Shown piece after piece: positions 1 to 10,266 of a stretch of DNA of 64,000 nucleotides (position 1 is its first letter; each line of letters opens with the position of its first letter). The stretch covers positions 34,856,328-34,920,327 of the forward strand of contig NC_068340.1 in the NCBI RefSeq assembly GCF_014633365.1. Direction: 5' to 3'. The stretch comes from Diospyros lotus. Taxonomy: Eukaryota > Streptophyta > Magnoliopsida > Ericales > Ebenaceae. A program made the position numbers and the translations under genes. The notes under the pieces are model-generated. The model did no database searches. It was not told where the DNA came from and worked only from the letters and a program-made list of their open reading frames with translations.

Positions 1-162
1 TTCGAAGCCGTTGGCCGAGGCTGTGTGCCTTGTCTTCGGGGGCCACTGGCCGAGGCCGCGTGCCTAATCTTTGGGGGCCGCTGGCCGAGGCTATGTTGGT
101 CGAGGCTCCGTGCCTTGCCTTCAGGGCCGTTGGCCGAAACTGTGTTGGTTGAGGCTATGGTC
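1..162. repeat. Imperfect tandem repeat, ggccgaggct type
   Basis: Four imperfect units of roughly 35-46 bp share the core tggccgaggct followed by gtgcct and a tcttcgggggcc-like segment. The short reading frames here are by-products of the repeat. The array probably starts before the window. Confidence 0.6.
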
Positions 163-392
163 CTCTTTGGTCTTTGTTTGGCGGAGGTTTGTAGCCTCCG
201 AACTGATGCCTTTTGGTCTTCATTTGGCGGAGGTTCGTAGCCTCCGAACTGGTGCCTTAATTAGTAGGGGTGGTCCCCTTTGGTCTTCATTTGGCGGAGG
301 TTCGTAGCCTCCGAACTGATGCCTTTTGGTCTTCATTTGGCGGAGGTTCGTAGCCTCCGAACTGGTGCCTTAATTAGTAGGGGTGGTCCCCT
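163..392. repeat. Tandem repeat with alternating unit, cggaggttcgtagcctccg type
   Basis: Units of about 46-47 bp contain cggaggttcgtagcctccg, itself a small inverted repeat (cggaggt / agcctccg). Every second unit carries an extra 22-bp block containing ttagtaggggtggtcccc, giving a higher-order period near 112 bp. Confidence 0.7.
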
Positions 393-423
393 TTGATTTT
401 GAGTTGTCAGGAATTCGAGAATC

Positions 424-1316
424 ATATGTGATCCTTTTGTCTCGAGTCGTTGGGAGCTCGAGGCCCCGCGAGGATCACATTTAATCCTTTTATCTTGAGT
501 GTTCGGGGGTTCGAGGCCCCCCGATGATCACATCTGATCATTTATTTTTGAGTGTTCGGGGGTTCGGGGCCCCCCGAGAATCACATCTGATCCTTTGTTT
601 TTGCGCTGTCGAGGCCTTTTGGACCCTCGGTCTTCGTGTGCACATGCTGGCTTGGATTTGTAGTTGATGACGAGATTTTAAAGAATATCCATATTTTATT
701 TTCGCGGTTCGACGAAATGCCTACATCCGCAATTAGAAATAATGTTCATATTTTGTCTTTGCGGTTCGGTCTTGATGCCTACATCCGCAGTCAGAGATAA
801 TGTGTGTTCGGGGGTTCGGGGCCCTGCGAGGATCATATTTAATCCTTTCATCTTGAGTGTTTGGGGGTTCGAGGCCCCCCGAGGATCATATCTGATCCTT
901 TGTTTTTCAGTGTTCGGGGGTTCAGGGCCTCCCGAGGATCACATCTGATCCTTTACTCTTGCGTTGCCAAGACCTTTCGGACCTTCGGTTTTCATGCGCA
1001 CATAATGGCTTGGATTATAGTTGATGACCAAGATTTTAAAGAATATTCGATATTTTATTTTTGCGGTTCGACGAAATGCCTACGTCCGCAATTAAAGAAT
1101 AATAACATTTTGTCTTCGCGGTTCGGCGCAACGCCTACATCCGTAATCAAAGAATAACAAATATTTTGTTTCCGCGGTTCGACGTAACGCCTACGTCCGC
1201 AATTAAAGAATAACAATATTTTATTTTCGCGGTTCGGCGTAACGCCTACATCCGCAATTAAAGAGAGTATTTTATTTTTGCGGTTCGGCATAACGCCTAC
1301 ATCCACAAGTGTTCGG
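424..1316. repeat. Two interleaved tandem arrays with a higher-order direct duplication of about 365 bp
   Basis: One unit type (about 65 bp) carries gtgttcgggggttcgaggcc and a gatcacatctgatcc-like tail. The other (about 60 bp) carries cggttcgacgaaatgcctac and tccgcaattaaagaataa. They alternate: type 1 near 424-620, type 2 near 690-800, type 1 near 800-950, type 2 near 1045-1310. The linker around 600-720 (gaggccttttgg through ttgatgacgagattttaaag) returns at 965-1080, so a compound block of about 365 bp appears duplicated. Confidence 0.7.
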
Positions 1317-2011
1317 GGCGAGCCTTTCGTCTGTTAACGTTATTAATCCCGAACATTTTAACAGAATTAATTAAAATTCAAGTCATTGGAGCATATATAT
1401 CAAGCAATTCAAATTAAAACATTTTGCCTCTGCCTATATAGCTAGCAATTCTCCAATAGATAGTAGTTAAAACACTAGAATGATAAAACAAGGGAAATAA
1501 GTTTTAACCAAAGGGATATTAACAGAGCTTCCGTCGCCGCCATTATTGCTGCTTGCTGCGGCCATCTCCTGGCTCATCCATGGCGGCTTCTGGGTATATA
1601 CTTTTTTCCAGGAAGCCTTCCCCTTTAATATTATAATATAACACCTCTTTTCTTACTTACTCTGCTAGGCTTCTATGAGGAGCTTTTCTCCAACATATAT
1701 ATATATATATATAATATGAATATAAATGTGTATCATGTATGTATGTGCGTGTGATCCACAATAAAGGCAGAATTACGCTTCTTTTATGTGATTGAACATA
1801 TATATCCATATATATATATGAATCTTTCGGCCTTCTCTTTCAATTATTTTTACATAAAACAATAATTGAAAAATAAAAATCGTAGGAGGCACAAAAAATA
1901 TTAAAAGAGAAACAAGCGTACCCATGATACAATCAGTAAATACGTGTAATTGAGTTGAATAGATTTCCTACGGCTTGAAATTGTACTTGGAAAACAGAAG
2001 GAAAAGACGAA

Positions 2012-2030
2012 GGCCCCACGGTGGGCGCCA
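2012..2030 (-). other. LTR-retrotransposon primer binding site
   Basis: On the minus strand this reads TGGCGCCCACCGTGGGGCC, two bases past the LTR terminal CA. It starts with TGG, as expected for pairing with a tRNA 3' CCA. Which tRNA it matches was not checked. Confidence 0.55.
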
Positions 2031-2032
2031 AT

Positions 2033-2555
2033 TGATAATGCAGAGCCGATCACCTTCTTCTGTCTCAGACCAAGTACCTGCAAAAAGGGTGGGGACTTGC
2101 TCCCCGTGATCCCTCCGACGCTCAAGTCAGTTCATAGGATTTTTGAGGAGTATAATAGTAATGGAAAAATAATATATGAGTCCCTTAGGAGTCAGATCCC
2201 CATACCTGTAGAGGTTGTCCTCTATTTATAGATGTCCCGTGGCCTTTCCCTTAGGAGATAAGATACATTTCAAAAAGAGAGGTTGATCCCCTTTTCATGG
2301 GGAGAAAAGATAATATTCCCTAATAGAGATAATTCTTGGGATATTTAAAGATATCATTGATTGACTTAATCTTCTTCTTTATCTCTTTCCGGTTCAAAAT
2401 CATAATAAAGATTATAAAAATAAGCGGAGCTCCTAAGTCTTGACACGTGGCGATCGCATATATATTGGTCTTTACTGGCACACATGGCTCCGAGTTAATG
2501 GTAACCTCCCAGGGGTAGTACAGTAAAATTGCCCCCTATAAATATTCCCTCATCA
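2033..2555 (-). mobile_element. 5' LTR, 523 bp
   Basis: On the minus strand the LTR begins TGATGAGGGAATATTTATAG and ends GCTCTGCATTATCA, with TG..CA termini. A minus-strand TATA box (ctataaataga) lies at 2221-2231, a plausible U3 promoter. The primer binding site follows at once. Only one copy is visible. Confidence 0.6.
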
Positions 2556-3365
2556 CAACTCAAAACAAATCACGTTATTTAATTTTCATTTCAACAACAA
2601 AATTATCTTCATCATTACCATAAAAAAAACAACATAAATAAACAATAAAAACTAAAGCACAAAAATAGGAATATGCAAATATATATATTTGTATACAAAT
2701 ATACAAAAACAACCCAACCAACCCGCCACCACCAGCGACTGCCGACGACCATCGTAAGTCGAAGATTCCCATGATCAGAGTCTACCACTAGAAACACAAA
2801 GTCAAGGGAGTTAACATATATAAAAATGGGTCAGATTTGATGATTAGATTTTTGTAGATCTAATTTTTAATTTTTGGTCACAACTTAAAAATGCATTGCT
2901 AACCGCCACCGGCCACTGTGGCGGTGGTTTCTGGCGATCAGAGACAACTACTCGACACCCAAGGTCCCATCGACCAACATACCCAAAAACTAGTAAGATC
3001 CAACGGCTGAAAATCAATAGATCTAAGCTTAAAGTTTCGGCCAAACCCAAATAACGCGTATATACGTATATATGATGGATGTGGGCTGAAAATCATTGTG
3101 GGAGAGACTTACCTCCTTGTAGATCGGACGTGCGATGGACTGTCGAATCTCATTGTAGGTCGCATGAGAGAGAGCAAGTGAGTGAGAGAGAAAGGAGAAT
3201 GAGAGATTGAGTGGAACTATGGAAGGGAGACTCGGCCTTTGGTGTATGTGTGTGAGAGAGAGAGAGAGAGGAAGTCTGGCTGAAGGCCATTTTAGTAATT
3301 CCAAACAATGGGTATATTGGTAATTTAGTGCAGGGTGGCATTGACGGTGGTGTTGAGGACGGCTA
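2556..3365. other. Intergenic, no gene seen
   Basis: AT-rich at first, then a GC-richer stretch with ccaccaccagcgact and a GA-rich microsatellite around 3241-3270. The short minus-strand frames are low-complexity (Ser/Leu-rich) and show no family signature. Confidence 0.5.
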
Positions 3366-3597
3366 AATAGCATTAGAAAATTCTATTCACAGCTATATTA
3401 TTACTCTTCCATCCACTCTCGCCAAAATTTCTCATTATTTTTTAAAAGTCTATTTTACCCTTCAACCACCCGCAATCACATCATCTTTCTTCTCTTTTTA
3501 CTCCTCAGAGCCACTCCATCTCTCTTTCTCTCTCATTATACTCATCTCTTAATTTCTCTCTCACACCCATCTCTCCATCTCTCTCTCCCTCAAATAG

Positions 3598-3642
<45 letters not shown>

Positions 3643-4402
3643 AACACACATGGTCATGGCCATGGCAGTCGCAGCTATAACACTTCCCCCACTGTTGTTG
3701 GGAGACGGGAAACATCGATTTTTTTTATTTTAATTAAAAAAAATATTATAATAAAATAAAATTAAAAAATATAAATAAATAAATTATTTTTAAATATCTC
3801 CATTTTAAATAATTATAAATTAACTAATTATAAATTTTTTTAACTAATTTTAAATTTTAAATCATTGTGAGTTAAATTTTTGATACTTAAAAAATTTTAA
3901 AATTAATTAATTTATCTTATTAAATTACTTAAATATACATATACTTAAAATTAGTTATTCAATTAACTAATTTAATAAGATATATATATCTTTAAAAATA
4001 AATTGAATTTATTTAAAGATATATGTATCTTTTTAAAAAGAATTTATTTATTTGTATTTTTTATTTTATTTTATTATAATAAAAAATAATTAAAAAAAAA
4101 AACTTCCCTGACCCTAGAGGTCGGGGAACACAGTCTTTCCCGACCGCTGGAAGTCAGGAAAGAATTTTATGGCCGCGGTCATGCGTGTGTGTATATATAT
4201 ATATATATAAATCTGTGTGTTTTCGAAAAAAAGAGATGGAGTGACTATGGCTAGGGGGGAGTAAAAAGGGAAAGAAGATGGTATGGTTGCGAGTGATAAT
4301 AAAAGGTAAAATAGGATTTTTGAAAGATGACGGAGAATTTTTGCGAGCACGACTGTGAAGAATAATTATACTAGCTGTAAATAGAATTTGCCAATAGCAT
4401 TA
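3366..4402. mobile_element. Foldback MULE-type element (3376-4392) with 10-bp target-site duplication
   Basis: The sequence aatagcatta occurs at both 3366-3375 and 4393-4402. Between them is a 1017-bp element whose ends are inverted repeats: left gaaaattctattcacagct, right (reverse complement) ggcaaattctatttacagct. Matches continue inward (tctattttaccctt / tcctattttacctttt; tttttactcc on both; ccactccatctct / cactccatctct; the (ca)(ta) microsatellites; ttccc-gac boxes). The AT-rich centre at 3720-4100 is itself largely palindromic, so almost the whole element could fold as one hairpin. A 9-10-bp duplication and long terminal inverted repeats fit a non-autonomous Mutator-like element. Its right edge is 383 bp before the receptor-kinase ATG. 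No transposase is encoded. Confidence 0.8.
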
Positions 4403-4775
4403 CTCAAAAAAGTTTATGGGGATAGTAGTCCAATCGTGACACTAATGATCTTTGCACTTCTTTTTCTTTTCCTCTCTTCACTCACTCCACAAATTACTAA
4501 CACGTTTCAAATTTTGAACCCATCAGTTGTTGGTGGCTTTCTCATCAATCTTTGCCTTTCTTTTCTTTCTTCCTCTCATCTCTCATCTCTCACTTTAAAG
4601 ATTACGAACACATTTATTTCGCGGCTTTCCCTCTCTCTTCCAGTTGGAGCCGACCCAACACAACGTGAGGCAAACATCTACCACACAACACAACCATATT
4701 CATATATAGAACACAGTTCTTTCGAATCGGATCCATAATTCAGCTCAGCTCACTTCATCTCTGCTCCGATCTCCG

Positions 4776-6662
4776 ATGACCAGACGCCCGGAAGTTTTGT
4801 GGGCGATGCTTCTTCTCTTAGCAAACGCAGCTCTGGCCGACGTACAAGAGTTCGTTTACCACGGTTTCAAAACCGGCGGCATGAGCCTGACCGGCGCCGC
4901 AGGGATCGAGAAGAACGGCGTCCTCAAGCTCACCAACGACACGCACTTGGCCATCGGCCACGCCTTCCACCCGTTCCCCATAGCCTTCAAGAACTCCTCC
5001 ACCGGAAAAGCCTACTCCTTCTCCGCGGCCTTTGCCTTCGCGGTCGTGCCGGAGTATCCCGATCTCGGCGGCCATGGCTTCGCCTTCGTCATCTCCCCGT
5101 CCAAAGAGTTAGCTTGCGCCTTTCCGCGGCAGTACCTGGGGCTTTTCTGCCCCAACAACAATGGCAATTTCTCCAACCACTTGTTGGCCGTTGAATTCGA
5201 CACTGTTCAAAATTTCGAGTTCAGGGACATTAATGATAACCATGTCGGCATCGACGTCAATGGCATGATCTCGAAGGCTTCGGCCCCGGCATCGTATTTC
5301 ATCGAAGGGAATTTGACCAGACAAAAGGTTAATCTCATGGATGGGAAGACGATTCAGGCGTGGATCGATTACGATTCTGCTAGAAATAAACTGAACGTCA
5401 CCATTTCACCTTCTTCGACGAAACCCAGCTCCCCAATTCTGTCATTTCCAGTCGAACTCTCCGAAATCCTCGAAGAGAGAATGTTTGTGGGCTTCTCTGC
5501 TTCCACTGGTCTGCTGGCCAGCCACCATTATATCCGAGGATGGAGCTTCAAGATCAACGGAGAAGCTCAGCCTCTTGATCTTTCTTCTCTTCCTTCTCTT
5601 CCGAGGAAGAAACACAGCCGCCTAGTCTTGGCAATTGGAGTTTCTTTCTCTGTTTTTGCTGTGATTGTCTCTGCAGTTGGGATGGTTTTTTATTTCAGGA
5701 TCAGAAGGGTGAAGAAAACGGACAGGGTTGAAGATTGGGAGCTTGATATTGGGCCGCACAGACTGTCTCACAAGGAGCTCAAGCAGGTGATGAGAGGCTT
5801 CGGAGACGAGGATCTGCTTGGCTTCGGAGCATCTGGTCGAGTTTACAGAGGGACGCTACCAAATACGAACACCCAGGTCGCGGTTAAGCGAATTTCGCAC
5901 GATTCGAAAGAGGGTTTTCATGAATTCGCGTCGGAGATCGCCACTCTTGGCCGGCTTCGCCACCGGAATTTGGTTCCTTTGCTAGGGTGGTACCGGTGTG
6001 GAGGTGAATTGCTGCTTGTCTATGATTACATGCCGAATGGAAGCTTAGATAAGTACATTTACAACGAAGCGAAAAGAATTTTGAGATGGGAAGAGAGGTT
6101 CAAGATCATCAAAGGCGTAGCCTCTGGATTGCTGTACTTGCATGAAGAATGGGAAGAGACGGTGATCCACAGAGACATCAAAGCCGGCAACGTGTTGCTA
6201 GACTCGGAGTTCAACGGCCGGCTGGGGGATTTCGGGCTGGCAAAACTGTACAAGCACGGGTCCGATGCGAGCACGACCCGAGTGGTGGGCACGCTCGGGT
6301 ACCTGGCGCCGGAGCTCACCCGGACGGGCAAGCCGACGGCGAGCTCCGACGTGTTCGCCTTCGGAGCGCTGTTGCTGGAAGTAGTGTGCGGGAGGAGACC
6401 GATCGAGGCTAAGGCGCTGCCGGAGGAGCTTTTTTTGGTCGACTGGGTGTGGGAGTGGTGGCGGGAGGGGGCCCTGCTGGACGTAGTGGACCCAAGATTG
6501 GGCGGCAAGTATAACGAGGCTGAGGTTTTGGTGGTGCTGAAGCTTGGGCTGATGTGCTCAAACAATGTGCCAGCCAATAGGCCCACCATGAGGCAGATGG
6601 TGAGCTACCTCGAAGGGGAGGTCGAGCTGCCGGAGATGCTGCTGCCGGCGGGAAGAAGGTAG
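4776..6662 (+). CDS. L-type lectin-domain receptor-like kinase (LecRK), intronless
   Basis: A 628-residue plasma-membrane receptor kinase: an extracellular legume-lectin domain coupled to a cytoplasmic Ser/Thr kinase; family members act in immunity and stress or hormone responses. Visible parts: signal peptide 1-21; lectin domain about 24-265 with the VEFDT strand (139-143) and NHVGID (155-160); transmembrane helix about 282-308; juxtamembrane ELDIGPHRLS; kinase about 345-615 with glycine loop GFGASGRVY (349-357), VAVKR lysine 371, HRDIKAGN (465-472), DFG 485-487 and APE 511-513. All catalytic residues are present, and it is an RD kinase. Typical members are about 650-690 residues; this one is short because little tail follows the kinase. 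Lack of introns is usual for the family. The ATG sits directly before the signal peptide. A TATA-like catatataga lies near 4699-4708. The motifs resemble clade S.4/IV members, but I cannot fix the clade. The ligand is unknown. Confidence 0.95.
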   Translation: MTRRPEVLWAMLLLLANAALADVQEFVYHGFKTGGMSLTGAAGIEKNGVLKLTNDTHLAIGHAFHPFPIAFKNSSTGKAYSFSAAFAFAVVPEYPDLGGHGFAFVISPSKELACAFPRQYLGLFCPNNNGNFSNHLLAVEFDTVQNFEFRDINDNHVGIDVNGMISKASAPASYFIEGNLTRQKVNLMDGKTIQAWIDYDSARNKLNVTISPSSTKPSSPILSFPVELSEILEERMFVGFSASTGLLASHHYIRGWSFKINGEAQPLDLSSLPSLPRKKHSRLVLAIGVSFSVFAVIVSAVGMVFYFRIRRVKKTDRVEDWELDIGPHRLSHKELKQVMRGFGDEDLLGFGASGRVYRGTLPNTNTQVAVKRISHDSKEGFHEFASEIATLGRLRHRNLVPLLGWYRCGGELLLVYDYMPNGSLDKYIYNEAKRILRWEERFKIIKGVASGLLYLHEEWEETVIHRDIKAGNVLLDSEFNGRLGDFGLAKLYKHGSDASTTRVVGTLGYLAPELTRTGKPTASSDVFAFGALLLEVVCGRRPIEAKALPEELFLVDWVWEWWREGALLDVVDPRLGGKYNEAEVLVVLKLGLMCSNNVPANRPTMRQMVSYLEGEVELPEMLLPAGRR

Positions 6663-7197
6663 CTAACAGAGTAAGTGTCTCGAGTTCCTTTTTTTTTTTT
6701 GTAATTATTGCATCTCCTCTAATCCCTTAACACAGAGTGTTATTTACAAGAAATTATTATATTATTTATATCGACTAAATCTTATGTTATTAGACATAAG
6801 ATTGGGAAAATGCTACAAAATATTCTTTGCAACAATAACAATGTCATATGAGTAATACATGCAAACTAAAAACAAACCCTAGCTATAATAAAGATTATGT
6901 CTCAAAATTCAAATGAAATATGTACTTTCAAAATTATAGATAAAAATAAAAAATAAAAAAATTAACATAGAAGAGAGGTAACTACCAGATAAAGCTTAAG
7001 TAAAAAATTAAAAAAGCACACAAAAAATGTGTAATTTATCAAACAATCAGGAAAACTATAAATTATGATGTTTAATTCAATAAATTTTACATTGTTGGTC
7101 GGTTATTAAGTTAAAAGAAACACCTTTAACATTCAAAATGCGGATAAAATCAATCACCTCACGTGACTTTGGCAATAACATATTACCATTTTAAATA

Positions 7198-7240
<43 letters not shown>

Positions 7241-8380
7241 TACATGACCATTAAATTAAAGAATACCTTTAACGTTAAAAATGTGAAAAAAAAAAAAAAA
7301 TCAATCAGTTCACGTGACTTCCACGCCAGCACATCAACTGCCCTGTTGAAAACGTGACGGAAGAAATCTTGGTAGCATAATTACCTTCATGCCCTCCGAC
7401 GGGCGAAATTGTATTTGTAATCATTTTTTTTTTCCTCTCCTCAACTTATTTTTAATATTCTTAAAATATTCTAAAATAAAAACTCATATTTGCTCGTTAT
7501 TAAAATCTTTGACGCTTAACCACCCTACCATTACTCCTCAAGCCCGTGCACTTACTGTCTTATCCACCATCGTCATAATCACTTTTTTCACCCACAACTG
7601 AACACCTCAGAACCATTATTATTCAACATCAAGTATTATACAACTATTATTATTCAACACTAAACATTACTCAGCCTAGTTCTCCTTGTCATTGCCAATT
7701 ACCAATTACCAGTTATTGTGAGTGATGCCGATGGAAGATTATTATCCGTAAAAGTTTACGCCAGAATTTGAGAAAGAAGATAACGAGTATTTATGTTCCG
7801 ACGAGAAACAATATAATTTACAACATCAATCACTAGCTCAATTACATAATTCACATACACGATAAATGAATTAAAAAATAAGATTAATTAAAAAAGACCC
7901 TTTCGGGTGCCTTGAAACCCCGAACCTCAGGGTTTGGGGGTTGGAGGATGCCCCAAACGTTAGGATTCAGACGATTGGGGGTTCCCTAAATCCCAGGGTT
8001 CGAGGAACCCTGACTTCCCGAACCCATGGCTGTTTGGAAAACCTTGAACCCTGAGGTCTTTGAAAGCATCTGAACCCATGAATTCGAAAAAAATCAATTC
8101 TCTCAAATTCATGAATTCAGAAGAATGTATATAGTTATATAATATATTATTATAGTTATATATTATATTATAACTATATACATAGCATTCTCCCGAATCC
8201 ATGCATTATGGAGAATACATATAGTTATATAATATATTATTATAACTATACTATATAATATACTGTTATAGCTGTAGTTATAATATACTGTTATAGTTAT
8301 ATATTATATTATAACTATAGTATATTATAACTATATACATTGCGTTCACCCAAAACCTATGGATTCGGGAGAAACTATTA
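6663..8380. other. Intergenic AT-rich DNA with microsatellite and palindromes
   Basis: Holds an (att)n microsatellite at about 7198-7240, poly-A and poly-T runs, and from 8130 to 8340 alternating palindromic AT blocks of the form atagttatata. A block at 7900-8060 is rich in gaaccc/gggttc words, and a related block recurs at 10500-10550 in the same direction (see findings). No coding signature seen. Confidence 0.5.
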
Positions 8381-10266
8381 TATGCATTATGGCTAAAGTC
8401 ATATATAACCCTTTCACCTTTTCTCATTTAACTATTTAGCCCCCTCAACTTGAAGAGGGACTTATTAGGTATCTCAACTTTTAATTAAGGGCCTCTTAAA
8501 CACTCAAAATCACCAATCTACCTGCGTGTAATACACGCACTTATTTCTGTCACAAAAGAAAAACCTCTTTTCCTAAACACCCAAACAGAACACTTGCCTT
8601 GGTGTTTCTCTCGCTCGCGCTCACTGTTTCTCTCGCTCGCACTAGCTGTGGCTCTCGCGCTCGTCGTCGATCTCGCCCACGCTGTTGAGCACACCGTTGA
8701 TCTCGCCGTCGAGCACACTGTCTCCGTCCAGATCTCGGTATCTATCCTGGTTTGTGCGTCGAGATCTTCTTGTTGCCGTGTGTCTCGATCTCGGTCTCTC
8801 CGTCGATACCCTTGTGTTATCGTTGATGTCGGTCTCTTCGTCGTTATCTTGCGTTGGATCTCGCTCTCAGTCTCGCTCTCAATGTCGCCTTCGATATCTC
8901 GTCGTCGTCGATCTCGCTGTCGCACTGTAGGTGGTGGTTGCTGGGTCTCTCCGATGAGGTGCCTTGCGACATTTCACTGTCGCCATCGCCGATCTCGTTG
9001 TCGCTCTCGCTTTCACCGTTGCTGGCTATCTCCAGTGAGGTGCCTTTGTGTTTCAATTTGCTGCAAAATGGGCTAACATTTATTACTTGTCTATATGAAT
9101 GTTAGGTTTCATTTTGTTGATGTTCACTATGGTGTATGTAAATTTGCTTGAAAATGAATTTTAGGAGTTCATTTTGGAAATGAAAATATGAATTTTGTTG
9201 ATGTTCACTGTAGGTTCAATCTGTTGATGAATTTTAGGGGTTTATTTTGAAAATTAAAATATTTTTGGAATTGAATAGATTCTATTGAATTTGATGTTGG
9301 TCCGTAATTGAATTTATTTTGTTTATTATATTGTTTAGGAAATTTTAGTTCAGCAATTGTCACAAGGGATCTTGGCTTTAAACCACCTGGGCTGAAATGG
9401 AAAGGAAAGAATGCAATAACAACCAATCAACTTCAACAGCAAAAAGGTTAACAAATTGTGAAGATGACGACAACGAATTGGAGCTCAATAGCAAAATTAA
9501 TTTTGTTTTAATGTAAATATTTGTTTAATTTGCTTCAATTTTACTTCCAATCTTGGTACTGAAGCAACAAAATTAATTTTGTTTTAATGCAAATATTTGT
9601 TTAATGCAACAGGGGATTGATTTTTGATTATGAATGGATTAATTTGCTTTAATTTTACTTACAATCTCGTACTTCCAATCTTGGCTTTATCACATGATGA
9701 ATGAATATTTGATTATGAATTAATGTAATAGGGTATTAATTTTTTTTTATTATATAATCTAATATCAATAAGTTGATCTTCACGTTTATAATATAACAGG
9801 GATGGATTTTGCACTTGACTTTAAAGGATATAACACTTATATTTTTTAAATATTGCATTTAAAAAAATTAAAATTACAGTAAATTGTAAGAAAATAATAA
9901 GTAAAAAATAAGAAGTATAAAATTATAATGAGTAGCAAGAAAATTACAACAAACCAAGCAAATAGTCAGAATTTAAACTAAATTTGAACTATAAAAAAAT
10001 TACGACAAAGAGAGCGATTAGTAATAGTTTAAATTAAATTTAAATTATCAGTTTTTACTTCACGCACAAACAGTAGTAGTTTACTTCACGTGTGAGTTGA
10101 CTGGACTGTGAGGGAGCTGATGGGTCTTAAATTAGAAGTTAGATTATTTAAGAGGCCCTTAATTAAAAGTTGAGGGACCTAATAGGTCCCTCCTCAAGTT
10201 GAATGGGCTAAGTGGTTAAATGAGAAAAGGTGAGGGGCTCATATATGACTTTAGCCTATGCATTAT
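8381..10266. mobile_element. Non-autonomous MULE-type element (8391-10256) with 10-bp target-site duplication
   Basis: The 10-mer tatgcattat flanks the element at 8381-8390 and 10257-10266. Ends are inverted: left ggctaaagtcatatataacc, right (reverse complement) ggctaaagtcatatatgagc. The match runs for about 120 bp through ttttctcatttaac, gaggga(c)ttattaggt and cttttaattaagggcctctt. The 1866-bp interior has a C/T- and CG-rich core on its left (about 8590-9060, ctcgctcgcgctc and cgtcgtcgatctcg words) and AT-rich DNA beyond. The 160-codon frame in the core is Ser/Arg/Val low complexity and not a recognisable protein. It encodes no transposase. Cargo capture (Pack-MULE style) is possible but unproven. 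Confidence 0.8.

Larger units (their letters stand above)
1..2555 (-). mobile_element. 5' end of a minus-strand LTR retrotransposon (partial)
   Basis: The right edge is an LTR (2033-2555) followed, reading on the minus strand, by a primer-binding-site-like sequence (2012-2030) and then internal DNA running off the left edge of the window. About 700 bp behind the binding site the internal DNA becomes several tandem-repeat arrays (1-1316). I see no gag or pol reading frame, so this is either the untranslated leader of an autonomous Ty3-gypsy element or part of a large non-autonomous derivative. The other LTR is outside the window, so the target-site duplication cannot be tested; the right-hand flank would be CAACT at 2556-2560. 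Element identity is inferred from LTR and binding-site structure only. Confidence 0.6.

Noticed and set aside
25..307. Two short + frames at the left edge
   Set aside because: They lie wholly in tandem repeats and change with the repeat unit; no protein family signature.
424..990. B-box-like gggttcgaggcccc words suggesting tRNA genes or a CRISPR-like array
   Set aside because: They are one part of a 65-bp tandem repeat with no A-box or cloverleaf, and the interspersed sequence is itself repeated, unlike CRISPR spacers.
8594..9076. 160-codon frame in the 8391 MULE
   Set aside because: Ser/Arg/Val low-complexity translation of ctcgctcgc DNA, overlapped by equal-quality frames on both strands.
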